64,000 nt of DNA from Athripsodes cinereus (Eukaryota > Arthropoda > Insecta > Trichoptera > Leptoceridae). This document shows positions 24,396-36,879 of the stretch, in pieces. The first letter of the stretch is position 1, and every line of letters starts with the position of its first letter. Location: the NCBI GenBank assembly GCA_947579605.1, contig OX388307.1, positions 12,873,237 through 12,937,236 of the forward strand. The letters run 5' to 3'. The notes below the pieces were generated by a model. The model worked only from the letters and a program-made list of their open reading frames with translations, ran no database searches and was not told where the DNA came from. The position numbers were made by a program, and so were the translations under genes.

Positions 24396-25160
24396 TCGCC
24401 AATGTCCAAATTACATAATTATTCAATTCCTTGCTTTAGTAGTAGGTACACATTTTGTATTGTTAACTTTATGATTTTTTTATTACAGGAAGAAGAAAAG
24501 GGTTTCTAGGTCGTCAGAATATGAGTGGGTAAAAAAATAACATCATTATTTTGATATGGAAATGAAATTTAATATTTCATACAGTATCAAATGTTTGTTA
24601 AATGAAAAAAAAAACATAAAAATAAGAGAAATGTTGAAATAAAAAGTTTTTCCTTTAAACGGAACTGACGGAGAATAGATTTTTATTGATATAAGTATGT
24701 GTTTAATGTTACCTACCTATTCACTTTTTTCTCATTTGGCTCACAACTTTTTTTATAATATGAGGAGGAAATAAGTTAAATATTTGTGGCAGTTGAGTAT
24801 GATTTTTCAACAATATTTTTAATATTTTTGTATTGTTAGGCACGTTTTTATCACTACGTTAATTATTTTTACCTCATCGTGTGAAAATCTTTGTAAAAAC
24901 AATGTGATTTATTTAGATATGACTGCTATTCGTACACAGTGCCTGGTCTACATATTACAATTTATACCACTTTTGTAAAAATAGAAAAGGAGATCAGTAA
25001 AAATTATTTTTCCTTTTTATTTACAAAGTAAGGAACAAATATAACACATTTTTTTCATTCGATCGTACCTACAATGTGGACTTAGAAACTGTTAACACAG
25101 TTGGTTTATGTTCAATGTCTTAGTTTGGTTTCCGCTTTCATATTATTAGCAAACACGATA
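24396..25160. other. AT-rich non-coding stretch
   Basis: Nothing recognisable. Confidence 0.5.
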
Positions 25161-25165
25161 TTTTA

Positions 25166-25248
25166 GGATGCGCCCTTGAAGTGAATATATTCCACAAAAC
25201 GGCGCACTATAAATTGTCTAGTTATTATTATTATTATTATTCATCAAA
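25166..25248 (+). mobile_element. Family F 3' end with (ATT)n tail
   Basis: GCGCCCTTGAAGTGAATATA, then CCACAAAACGGCGCACTATA and TTGTCTAGTTATTATTATTA reproduce the family F 3' UTR and its trinucleotide tail. No coding part remains. Confidence 0.65.
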
Positions 25249-28200
25249 ATGTTTTGAACGCAGGTTTTGAAAATCATAAAAAAATGTTGCAACTTTTACT
25301 GAAGATACCCTACTGTTTTTAGGTAGGTACATGTATCCACATGATATAAAGGCACACCTGTGTTTATCTTCTTACACAACAGTGTTATGTTGACATATTA
25401 TTACAGCCAATGTTGATGATGTGAGTCTCCATTTGTTTGTTACGTAGTTGGTTACTTAGTCACACAAAACCATTTTATACAATGAAACTTATGTTTGATA
25501 TTAAAATCATTACACAACCTAGTTAAAAATACATTTAGTTTAATAGGTAAGGCTGGTTGAGTATCACTTTCAATAAAACTATCTGAGACCTACGTTCTCA
25601 ATACACCTGCAAATAGACCCCTATGCTCAGCAAAGGCATCTCGATCAAAAGAACTAACAAATTCTAATTCCATGACAAGGCTTTTGGTGTTGCAGGATCC
25701 GTCATATGGAATAGAATCCCCAAGGATCTTCTTAATTAAAAACCAATCAATCACGAAATTATTCAAAATTTGGTGTATCACAATATTGCAGCTAATTTAA
25801 ACTTTTAAGTTCAGCTGAGCAAATGTGTTTTTCACAATCAAAATCAAACAAAGTAAGTAAGCGATTCTTATATCTGGTAGGAAATAAATATTATGTGATT
25901 TTAGAATACTGTGATTTACATTAATAAAAGGATATTTACATGCATGCGAAGTAGCACACCTCACACACAACATCAACAAGTGTCATATACACAATTATTG
26001 CTGATGTTAGTTTCATCACAAGAAAAGTCCTACGTTTAAACATTACAACACACAGTACAGTACAGTACATTATGTCCTATTATATTATGCTGATGCGTAG
26101 TACATAGGCAGATAGATTAATAATAATAATATTTACTAAACGCTTTTACATAAACGTAGAGGGAAAACATTTTCATACATAAGTCATACTTCTACAAGCT
26201 TGAAACTCAAATCATTCATAATAAAAATATTTTCTTCTATCATTAAAATATTTATCTATATTTTAATTGATTTATTGAACATATTATCCAAAAGCAGTAT
26301 CACTGTCATATCGTTTAATTTAATAGTCCTCCTTGTTGATATTCTATCGATGACATATCTTGAAGCTATATAAATAGTAATTGTAATGTCCTGCTGTAAT
26401 TCTGGACAGAAAATTGATACAATATGGTGAAACTATTACCAAGGTAATTATTTTTATACATTGAGTTCTCGAACCATGCAACTTTTTCAGTACTTTATAA
26501 TAACATACATGAGCTATTTTTTGTTTGCTATATTTGTGTGGAATTCATAGAACTTCACAAAGCATAGAGATAAGCATCAAAATATTTTTTTTAGCAAATA
26601 TATTCACAAACATGAATTCATGTGAACGAATTGAAATATTTGCAGGTATGTTGATTACGTATTAATAAAGGTATTTCTCGCATATCTCAGGGGACATTTA
26701 TCCTAAACACCTAAACTATGTTGATGTAACAGTGTTATGTACACTGATTTACTAATGAGCACAAATCAAAATTATTGTTTATTATATTGCTGCTCGATAA
26801 CACGAATAATTATCCATAATATTATACTTTGTTTCAGCCTTCAGCAAATCCACAGAGATCTGTCGAGTTACCGGTAAAGACTAGGTCAACTCTTTTATTC
26901 CATTTCGATTTTTCTGTAAAGTCAGGTTTTCGTAAAATATCAGAAATAAAATTGAGTTGGTTTGAAGAGATCGCAGCTTTGGATCTATTTTACTTCATTA
27001 TAAAATTAAGTCGACGTACAGTAAAAAAAAATACATTATACCGCAGGATCCTCAGGACAGAAATGAGTTTCAACTCATCAAGATTCCCAGCATCCTACTA
27101 GAATAGGCAGGTATTTGTAAACATTACATAAAAGTCATTTCATATCTTAAATTGAGCGATATAGTATGCCACCAGTCCTGAATATCTTTTTATTTTTTTT
27201 ATTATTGTTAATATTGAGTATATAATTCTTTGTATTTAAGTTTTTAAACAAATGTCTCAATTTATCTTTGTTTGTCTTTAGGATTTCACACAAGTATGTT
27301 GTCTGAATTACAAAAAATAGTGACAAATATTCTATTGTAAATATTGCCTCTAGCAAAAGAGATATTATGTCTTGCTTTTAAATGGAATAAGCAAGCAATT
27401 CCACTCGTACACATATATACACTCTCAGAGTTGTCGGAATAGATTTCGCTTTATGCTTTGACTGTGCTGGACTGGAATTGTGAATAAATGAATCAGGTCG
27501 AAGCTTAGAAGGCTTCAGCAAACAGTGAGAAATAGTTTTTGTTGTCAACAAAGTATAATAAATTATATCCGTTGTTATATTAAGCACAAAAAATGCACTT
27601 TTGTGTTTAAACAATTCATAAAACAAAAGTAAGTTTTTTTAAATTTTCAGGGAACGTGTATCAAATAACTTAGTTGCGATCGATATGATATACAAGGGGT
27701 AGGTAAATTTACAGATACATTTCTTTAAAAGAAAATTCTTTATTTGTGAAATAAGAATATTTGAAAAACAAACTCAAAACTAACATTTCGGTATGTAATT
27801 AATTCGTGTTGTTATTCTATTTGGAAAATATAACAAACAATTCCCGTGTGACTGAAGAGTTATTGGATTTTTAATGTTATTATTGGAAAACAGAAGGATT
27901 GCTCTAACTAAGTTGTTCATAATCTATTACATAATAAATGGACTATGATGTGGTTCCTTACACAGCACGTTGAATTATTACCTACATTATCTAGATACTT
28001 GTTATTGATTTGTGCTTGTACGGGCTTGTTCTGACTAACGATATGAAAGTATGGAAACTTTTAATTCACGATTTTTTTAATTTTGAAATATATGACTTTT
28101 ATGATATTTGCTTGTAAAAAATACTTAAGGACTATTTTTATATGTATAGTTCGACAGAAATATCTAATAAATAATATAACGTATTAAAAAAATTAAATGA

Positions 28201-29860
28201 TTATACATATATTTTTTTCAATGGTATTCATCAAATTATTAATTTGTGATTGCGAAATCAAACTAAGTTGATTGATAGAAAATAAGAAATATGAATCCCT
28301 CAATTAAAATAATTATCACAATGCTTCTTGTAAAAAGAAGAAAAAAGCTTAGTGATATAAATTCTCCTGACTCAATTTTTTAAAGACTAAATTTACAAGT
28401 TTTAAAATAAAACTCTATTTTGCCTTATATAAGAAAAAACAAATAAATGTAATTTAAATATCAAAATTGCAAAAAGAAAATCAGTAACATTCACATATCT
28501 ATACAGCCTAATGGCTGTAGAGAAGTATAATATTTTGTTTATGTACCTATTCAAATATATAGTTACAAATTATTTATTAAAGTAAATACTAACTCCTTGA
28601 ATTGAATATAAAACCCCTCAGGGCCAAAATACAAAACTACCCGGGCATAAACTGGATTACGGTAAGATATTTTGTGAATAATTTATTACTTACATGGAAC
28701 ATTTATTTAACCGATACATAAAAGAGTCCTATACAATTATTTTGAAATAAAAATAACATAATCAAATAAAAAATAATATCACGTACATATACATTGTCGT
28801 TTAATAAACAAAAATATCAGGTCTTAGTTTTGAATTTATAAAACTTCAATAGCTGTTAGTAACTTTAACATAAATTTTATTTAATAAAAAGTGTTTGATA
28901 ATATAAATGTTCTAAGCAGAACGTTTAATATTGGGGTAATGTTTTCTATTATAAAATAATACATTATTATTGTATAGAAATGTTAACAAAATAAAATAAA
29001 ATGCAAAATTAGTATTTCTCGACAGTTTTTCTCTATAATATTGTTTATTTTGATTCAACTACCGATTGATAAACTTAAGTTATTAAAACTTTAAGTTACA
29101 TATTATACAATCATTTTATTTTAAATATGATAAGAATATACCTACCTACGTGAAATTTGGATTTATCGCTGAAAGTTTTTCACTTAGATTAATCAGAACA
29201 CGTGTTTTTTTTTATTAAAACTATCAGAAATATAACAGTTTTTTACTTATTACTTCCAAATTGGCCAAATTACTTCATAAGTTGCAAACCAGCTTTCAGC
29301 AGCTCCTGTTTTCATCATTATGCTAGCATAAGAAATGAGAGCGGATGCTTCTGAAAACCGGATTGAAACCAATGTAGGCACAGTGGAAGAACTATTTTTA
29401 TTTCTAATAATTATAAAATTAACAACACCCAAATTACGTTGGTTGATAACATTGACTACATTAATTAAAACTCTTTCAATTTAGAATTCGTGATAATAAT
29501 TACCCCATAAATCATTCAAAAAGAAGAATAAAAATAAGAAATGTAATTATCAGATCTTTCTGTAATCCTGAAAACGTACCTATGAACAGATAATAATAAC
29601 ATCGTGTATTGTACTCGTGTATACATTAGAGTTGAATAATGCCGTTAACAAAAATGGGGTTCGTCTTAAATGGTTTGTATTGCGACAGAAAAAAGTATAA
29701 TGGCTCACCTTTAAATTCTATGAAGACATTTATGAGTCATCCTGGTGTGATAATGATGTCAAAAAAGGGAATTGATATTACAAAAACATAGCACTATGAT
29801 AATGTTAATATGTTCAGTTCACATGAAGCTTAAAAAAATCTGTTTTGATTAAATAACAAA
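25249..29860. other. Long AT-rich stretch with a few unassigned openings
   Basis: No recognised gene. Three openings were examined. 25590-25781 (minus; contains ILGDSIPYDGSCNTKSLVME) and 29250-29432 (minus; contains SYASIMMKTGAAESWFATYE) have somewhat protein-like composition but no ATG. 26829-27101 (plus, 90 codons) has no family resemblance. Any of them could be a decayed coding remnant or chance. I cannot support an exon call. Confidence 0.35.
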
Positions 29861-29867
29861 GTGTTTA

Positions 29868-30118
29868 CATCATCATTATCATCCTATCACGCCACTTCCC
29901 TCATGAATTATGTAAAAAAGGAAAGAACATTATCTACTCTTATATTTCCCATATTACACTTTTGGTTACTCTGTAAATCAATCCCTCATTCATGCATTTC
30001 TATCCGATGTGCTTAACTCATACATGATCTTGTCATTTAATCCTGGGACGGCTACGTGTCCGAGTACCATTCCTCTCACCCATGTATTTATTCTTATATT
30101 TGTCATTCTGTCCTCATT
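29868..30118 (-). mobile_element. RTE family A copy 5, decayed
   Basis: The plus strand opens with a CATCATCATTATCATCC trinucleotide tail and CACGCCACTTCCCTCATG, the reverse complement of the terminus AREAA-stop seen in the 57.9 kb copy. Inward, the reverse complement retains AGGACAGAATGACAAATATA, then GTGAGAGGAATGGTACTCGG-like sequence and GTCCCAGGATTAAATGACAA, matching the EDRMTKKIYLSER...RPRIKWQN region at DNA level with frameshifts and stops. It is non-functional. Confidence 0.72.
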
Positions 30119-31895
30119 CATTTATTATAAACTACAGTAGTTTCTACACTGTAATAATTGGTATTACAAGAGCATTTTTTAATTTTTATAGCACATTTAT
30201 TCAAAAAAATATTAGTTTCATGCACAATATTTGACAATAATCGAGAGATGTCAATACTACAAAATACTTAATAATTTTATATTTAATAATTTTATAATCC
30301 CAGACAACACCAGGTGTTGGTATTGGAGGTCATGTTGTACTTACACTGTAATTATTTAAGACATTCATTTGATAAATAGTTTTGCCTTTACCGCTTATCC
30401 AAAAAAAAATTTTTTTGAGACGCTTTGTAAACGATATATTGTTTTCAATGTTCTTTTTAACTTCCGTTAGGGAATTGTACGCCAGCACAGCAGAAAGGAG
30501 AAAAACACATAGGTTTCTGTCTGTGAAGATGTTCCACTCTGAAATGATTTCGTTCCTTCGTGATATAATTAAGTACATTACTGTTAGAAGTCATCCATGT
30601 TAGACTTTATCGGATAGCTTGATATTTGACAGTAGTAATTTTTGAGATTAGTTACTTATTTACTTTTTGCATGAATAACATGAACTTCGTATTGTCCGCA
30701 TTTATTGTTAATAATTTACAATGAAGGCAAGGTAAAAAAAATCTGCTATATTCGTAAATAGAAATCAAAAGATTTTTTTCATTTGTATTACTTTGAAAGG
30801 ACATTCTTTACGATGAAGTGTCAAAATTAGTTGAAAGACTATCAAATGCGTATTGTTTACTTATCTTTATGGTGATAGCGTAATATTACAGGTGTAAACA
30901 TTGTGTTAAGTATTATATTGAGTTAAGCAATATAAAGAATATAAAAGGAGTAAAGTTGTTAAGGAAGAGACAATAATTAAAACAATGTAACACAAGTTGT
31001 CGAGAATAAAGTTTGATGTGTGAATTTACGACGTTAAAGTATCTACATAATCTAAAATGTTATTTACATAAATATTTTATACTATTATGTTTTTATAGCG
31101 CAGGAGTTATATAACAAATTCATTAACGAGACTGTTGAAAAGATTATTATTACTGCCAACTCTGAATGAGTTGTAAAGATTGTTAATTATTGTAAGGATA
31201 ATAATAATAATATTCTTTTTATTAAAATCATTTCATAATTTGAATAACTCTCTGTGACACTTCTAAATTTAATATATTTGATATTATTTGAGAGTAGAAC
31301 TTAGTACTGTTAACCAAAAAATCTGCATAGTTACACGTCAATCCGTTTACGAAACAAATGTTCCGTTCCTGATTAATTTATTTTATAAATATGTAATGCA
31401 AGTTACGATTCATTTCAGAGAGCGATTGAATAACGATTTTTCAAACTTTTTAGGATATTCGTTATATGTATATTGGGGTGGCTTCCCCTAAATTAAATAG
31501 AAGTCTTCATACTTCTGCAACATATAGGGTGGGTCTCTTTCAATACTCCTCACTCCCCAAAAACCATTCGAGAAGAATTTAATAAAACCTTAAATAGCCT
31601 CAACAATATCAGATTATCTTAAAAGTTAAGGTTAATCACTTTTTAACGGAAATCGATAAGCTTGATAACTCTTCAACAGTAAATATTCAACCTTACTTAA
31701 GAATATCTCAATCTAACAAGTCTCACAGTACGTAGTGATTAGGAGCGATGCCAAATCAGGTGAGTAGGTATTATTTAGATTACATAATAATAATAATCAG
31801 TGTAACATAATATTATGTAGGCGTTATATCAGATGACTTGATTGCTTCGTCAACCACATGATTAATTTCAATCACATAATAATAATAACACATGT
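30119..31895. other. AT-rich non-coding stretch
   Basis: No gene seen. Overlapping sense and antisense openings around 30330-30603 (73-82 codons) have no motifs. A 15 bp near-palindrome CAACACCAGGTGTTG lies near 30305. Confidence 0.5.
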
Positions 31896-31899
31896 ATAA

Positions 31900-31996
31900 C
31901 TTACTGTGAGCTTTTAGCTTACTGTGAAAGGTGTATAAGGTTGTATTTGGGTTTATAACAAAACCCATATATATCTTTAAAAAAAAAAAAAAAAAC
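31900..31996 (+). mobile_element. SINE S1 body and tail only
   Basis: AGCTTACTGTGAAAGGTGTA, then AAGGTTGTATTTGGGTTTAT and a poly(A) run to 31996 match the 3' halves of the S1 copies at 18.4 and 49.4 kb. The tRNA-like head is missing, so this is a 5'-truncated copy. Confidence 0.7.
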
Positions 31997-32068
31997 TGAA
32001 AACGTTTAATACCATTTAGATATAAAATGAATCTTACTGGTTTCGCTTCAAGATTTTCTCTTTTTCTT

Positions 32069-32092
32069 ATATATATATATATATATATATAT
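32069..32092. repeat. (TA)n microsatellite
   Basis: About twelve TA units in a row, directly preceding the fold-back structure that follows. Confidence 0.9.
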
Positions 32093-32099
32093 GACAGAC

Positions 32100-32984
32100 T
32101 GTATGATCTAATTTTCATTCGAAATGCATGTGCAACATGCATTCCATTAATGAAAGATCATGTAATTTTACGCAGGAGATAATATAAGATGAATGTTTTA
32201 CTCCATTTCACTGCGTACAGTCGGGCAGAGACTTGGCTCTTGCCTTTGCATAAGGGACGAGACACGGCTTGTCACCAGAACATGCAGATTGGATTCGTCG
32301 AAAAGGTGTTGTGTTTCAACATTGTGATCATGTGTATCATCAGGACCATCTCGCAGAATGGCCGACACAACGTTTAATCCAGTATGCGAGGAGTATCGCA
32401 CATTATGACAGACTGTATGATCTAATTTTCATTCTGCGTGTTCTGGTGACAAGCCGTGTCTCGTCCCGTATGCAAAGGCAAGAGCCAAGTCTCTGCCCGA
32501 CTGTACGCAGTGAAATGGAGTAAAACATTCATCTTATATTATCTCCTGCGTAAAATTACATGATCTTTCATTAATTACCTACCTTTTATTAATACCATGC
32601 GAGGAGTATCGCACATTATGACAGACTGTATGATCTAATTTTCATTGTAAATATCCTGTATCTCCTGCGTAAAATTACATGATCTTTCATTAACGGAATG
32701 CATGTTGCACATGACGAGACACGGCTTGTCACCAGAACATGCAGATTGGATTCGTCGAAAAGGTGTTGTGTTTCAACATTGTGATCATGTGTATCATCAG
32801 GACCATCTCGCAGAATGGCCGACACAACGTTTAATCCAGTATGCGAGGAGTATCGCACATTATGACAGACTGTATGGTCTAATTTTCATTGTAAATCTCC
32901 TGTATCTCCTGCGTAAAATTACATGATCTTTCATTAATGGAATGCATGTTGCACATGCATTTCGAATGAAAATTAGATCATACA
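32100..32984. mobile_element. Composite fold-back element: 82 bp terminal inverted repeats, internal palindrome and direct duplication
   Basis: The outer arms (32100-32181 and 32903-32984) are exact reverse complements beginning TGTATGATCTAATTTTCATT. Inside, 32148-32287 is inverted at about 32434-32574, forming a 140 bp-arm palindrome around a spacer. A block of about 177 bp starting GACGAGACACGGCTTGTCAC is directly repeated (32258-32434 and 32713-32890) and ends each time with ACAGACTGTATG[A/G]TCTAATT. A further partial unit lies at 32590-32655. The repeated block is open on the plus strand (HADWIRRKGVVFQHCDHVYH and WPTQRLIQYARSIAHY) and also on the minus strand (MRYSSHTGLNVVSAIL). Near-identity between copies reflects recent duplication and does not show selection on either frame. 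No target duplication is evident. It could be a fold-back DNA transposon or a rearranged fragment of a larger element. Confidence 0.75.
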
Positions 32985-34225
32985 AATATTTTTTGGTAAC
33001 TTCTAGAAAAATATATGCCATTCGGAGATGTACAATAATATTGGGTATAAATAAATTGTTCCGGATGGCGCCGGACCAACAAACTTTTGTCATTTGGATT
33101 ATTAACGTAAAAGGTACCTGACGGGACATTGATATTATAAGAATTAAACAAGTTATATTAAAGATAATATTATATACACAAAAAATAAACACATATTGTT
33201 AGATATATTTTAATATATCAAAAAATTAAACACACAAAGCTATAAACACGTTAAGCAAAGGTAATATTTCGTTGTCCATCTATATGTAGCGTTACCACTT
33301 GAGTTTGCTACTTAATGTTATTAAAGTTACAGTTCAGCAAACCGCAATTATTTTAATCCTGACTTTTTTCAGAGCACGAAAACGTCTTCCCCAGATTAAT
33401 GAGGATCTTCTATGTTTTTTTTTCTAAATAAAAAAATTATGTTAACACATTTTTTGATGAAAATTCGTTGCTGGTTTACGTTTTCATCAACGGAATGGAA
33501 ATATAATATGCTATGAATATAAAATCAAAGTAATTTTATTAAATATCTAGTCGTTTCTGACGGAAAAAATACAACTTTTTTTAAAGTATTTTGTTAAAAA
33601 TTTTGCACAGGTATTACTAATTCTAAGAAAGAATTTGTATTTCCATCACGGAATTTCAACAAAAAATATTTCAACGCCTCCACAAACTACATTTTTCTTA
33701 CTAGAAACTAATTGTTGAATGCCATAATCAGCTCTAGTTTGAAGGATTGCCTTAGTAAATAATTTGAAAAAAACTAACTGCTGTATAGACTAAGACATTC
33801 TTCAAAGATATTTTATGTAAGTGAAAACAAGAATATTTTGTCGAAACCAGATCACTAAATTATTAAATAAAAAGAAGTAAAAATTTTAATTTTAGAAAAT
33901 AAGCGTCTAATAAATTAAATTGCTTATAATTACAAAATAAACTAATTCTTTATAAAAAAATCAATTTTCTTTAATGAATAAAGTGGTATTCAAAACTAAT
34001 AATATAAGTTAAATCGAAAATTTATTTTGAAATGCAATTAAAAAATGATTTAATTTTAATGTTTAAAAGAGCCCTAAAGAATTCTATACTTCTTAATGTA
34101 CCATATATCACATATGTATTTTTTTAATCAATAATGTTAGAGAAATAACATAATTCATATAAAAAAAATATTGAAATAAATGACAATTTCTTCTCGAGTC
34201 CTCAAAAGAAACAAAATATTACAAT
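32985..34225. other. AT-rich non-coding stretch
   Basis: Contains one small GC patch (CCGGATGGCGCCGGACC near 33061). No gene or repeat is recognised. Confidence 0.5.
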
Positions 34226-34229
34226 AATA

Positions 34230-34390
34230 GGGTAATATGGGTTAGTTGGAAGATATCGCGCTTCTGCGATAAACTCGCCCATTGCACAATTTTTTTTTTG
34301 TATAGTTAAATTGAATTTTTTCATTTGTTGTTTTTTTGTGCAATAAAGTTTTTTATTATTATTATTATTTATTATTATTATTAATAATAA
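34230..34390 (+). mobile_element. Family E non-LTR 3' UTR, plus strand
   Basis: GGGTTAGTTGGAAGATATCG, then CTTCTGCGATAAACTCGCCC and ATTGCACAAT are followed by TTGTGCAATAAAG (polyadenylation-type signal) and a long (ATT)n tail. The start corresponds to the reverse complement of the copies at 17.5 and 35.7 kb. The UTR part between differs, so there are at least two subfamilies. Confidence 0.65.
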
Positions 34391-35695
34391 TGATTTAATT
34401 AATTTCAATATTAAATTCACAAATAACATCTAGCGTAAATAAATAAAATGATGAAAAAACGTGATCTAAGTATTTATATCTAAATAAGCAATAGAATCCT
34501 TGATACTTTTAGTGGATAGTATTATTTGTTTTATGATATGTGGAGAAGTTATCTGGTTTCGTGTGGTATAAGTAGATAAATAGAGTGTACCTACGTAGCT
34601 TCATAAATAGTAATGAGAGAGAGAGCGTTGTTGCGTAGGAAGATACCTACGCAGGGCAAGGATGTGTATTAGGTACAAATATCTTACTGTTGTTAGGTAG
34701 CCTGTCTGGTCACGGCCTCACAATTCCATGTTATGTTATTGTTGTAACTATTGTTTGAACCCCTATAGTGAAGAATAACGATCTTATCTACTTACATAGG
34801 ATACAGGTTATAATAGTATAGGAGTAGAGTGTAAGATAGTTTGTAATAAAATCATTGCTCGGGTATTATTTGTTACAACATGTGGGTTAAACCCAAATCA
34901 AAGCAATATATTATATACCTACTATTTATCTCTGTGGATATACAATGATATCCCGTCGGAGACCGAGGGATCAAAGGCGGTATTAGAGAAAATATAATTT
35001 ACAACTAGGATATGACTCAAATTATGATATCTTTAGTCTCTGATTACAATGATACATTATCAACTACTTAATCTGCACCACATTCTATCTACTTGTTACT
35101 TTATAAATGTCAACCGAAATTCAAACATACATACACGATACAGCAATAGTACTAAATATGATTTGTTTTATTTCGATTAATATATTAATAATGCACGTAA
35201 ATGATATATTGTGTAATGTGGTTGGTAATATAATTATCATACACATGTTTTATACATATTACGTATATTGATAATATTAAGTAAATAGGTACGATGCGGA
35301 AGTTTATCTAAATCTTGATATATAATATTGTATAGTATCGTTTAAGGTCATAGAGGTAGTATAAACTCAGGAGTAATTCCGAAATTTTAGCAGAACACAT
35401 CATAGGTATAAACGGTAATTTAATTAATCTAAGCTCTCCCTGTGGAAATGATGAACTTAATATACGGATTCGATTGTTCCATCATGAGTGATGGAATTTT
35501 AGTCTGTTCGCAATATTCTGCACATTTATAATAATAAATAAAAAATTCTTTTCAATGTAGGTATTGTTATTAAAAATATGGACCATGTAATGACATATTG
35601 GAAGCATGGATCAAATGATTTTTAAAATTGATGTTCATATTCTAAACATGGACCATATGCATTTAAAGATGGACGTCTAGGACGATTATTAGTTA
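34391..35695. other. AT-rich non-coding stretch
   Basis: No gene or named repeat. Short AG-rich run (GAGAGAGAGAGCG) near 34615. Confidence 0.5.
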
Positions 35696-35697
35696 CA

Positions 35698-35735
35698 CAA
35701 GAAGGCGTATTTAAAAAAGTCTAGTTTGTTATTAT
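35698..35735 (+). mobile_element. Family F tail, interrupted by a family E insertion
   Basis: AAGGCGTATTTAAAAAAGTC, then TAGTTTGTTATTATTT matches the last bases of the family F 3' UTR (compare 17.13 and 25.21 kb). The expected trinucleotide tail runs straight into the T-rich tail of a minus-strand family E copy. Confidence 0.5.
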
Positions 35736-35885
35736 TTATTTATTTATTTTATTTATTTATTCATTCTTTACTGTACATTGATAAAAAACAATTACATAAA
35801 AGGTATACATTCAAATTAAATACAATCAATATACAGAGGGCGAGTTTATCGCAAAGGCGCGATCTCTTCCAACTAACCCAAATTA
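35736..35885 (-). mobile_element. Family E 3' UTR, minus strand
   Basis: TTTATTTATTCATTCTTTAC, GTACATTGATAAAAAACAAT, then TACAATCAATATACAGAGGG and CGAGTTTATCGCAAAGGCGC on the plus strand. In reverse this is GGTTAGTTGGAAGAGATCGC...AATAAATAAA. It is the cleanest copy of the subfamily shared with 17.5 kb. Confidence 0.7.
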
Positions 35886-36879
35886 CTATTATTACTAATA
35901 TAACTAATTATTACTAATATAACACATAATTATGTACTTATAGCTGTGAATAATAAATAGCTGTAAAATGAAATAATGCATAGCTACAAATATACATAAA
36001 AAAATAAACGTGTAAAATAGTTTCTTTGAATTTTATTTACAAATATTCTACATTTTAGCTGAAATATATTTATTTCTTCTTGAATTTCATAACAAACTCT
36101 TAATTTGACTAGATACGGCGTGTAGAACTTTTAAATTAATACACTGGAATGTATTCATCTTTCTAGAAGTAATTTAAGTTTCAAAGATTTTTCCTATTTT
36201 TTTTTAACGTAAGCAGACTTAGCGTTTAGAATATTTAATGTTCGTCATGTTCAACATTATTTCTTATATCCAAATCTCTACGTTGCTTTGTGTTCACTAG
36301 AGCATATTTCTATCATGAGCGTAACAGTATCGTATTAGGGACTAAACGGATATATAAATGTTCTGATTGGTGTTAGAACTGTTTAAATAGACATTTTTTT
36401 TTTAAATATTTACATATTATTTCAGTATTATTACGATCAGCATTATTATATGTACGTCACTGTTTTCCATTTAAAATGAAATATTTGAAAACACGTCAAG
36501 ATGAGTAGAAGTGTTTTACCAATTTATATTCACTGAAACAACTATTATTTTAACTATGCTTTTTTTAATTTGTTAAACCATTTCCCACATAAAGCCGTAG
36601 GGTAAGAATAAAATTAGCTGGGAAATATTTTGAAACAACTTTTTTGAAATTAAAAATATAGCGAAGAATGTTTGTTTTACAACTATCCGTTCAATTGAAA
36701 CGAAATTGTTTTTGTGCGGCAACATTTCTATGAATTTATTAAATTGTTGAGTTTGACAATATCATTTTCGAATTCTGTGAACACTATAAAATCTACCTAA
36801 GTACGTAACTACGTATAGGGATATAAAGAATTTTCAATACTTATTAAAATACATTTTTCACAAGTAATTAAAAACACAA
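35886..36879. other. AT-rich non-coding stretch, the 3' flank of the long retrotransposon
   Basis: No gene or repeat recognised. Confidence 0.5.

Noticed and set aside
13185..25240. Trinucleotide and tetranucleotide runs as independent satellites or CRISPR-like arrays
   Set aside because: They are single-unit microsatellites, mostly the tails of retroelement copies. There are no regularly spaced repeats with unique spacers.
25590..25781. Possible exon with ILGDSIPYDGSCNTKSLVME
   Set aside because: There is no ATG, no neighbouring exon and no recognised family.
29250..29432. Possible exon of a membrane protein or receptor on the minus strand
   Set aside because: The frame has no ATG, I see no convincing splice acceptor, and the peptide matches no family I know. 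Mentioned only as an unassigned opening.
32198..32858. Several 67-84 codon ORFs on both strands in the fold-back region
   Set aside because: They are the same block read in different copies and orientations. Similarity between them follows from recent DNA duplication and is no evidence of a protein.
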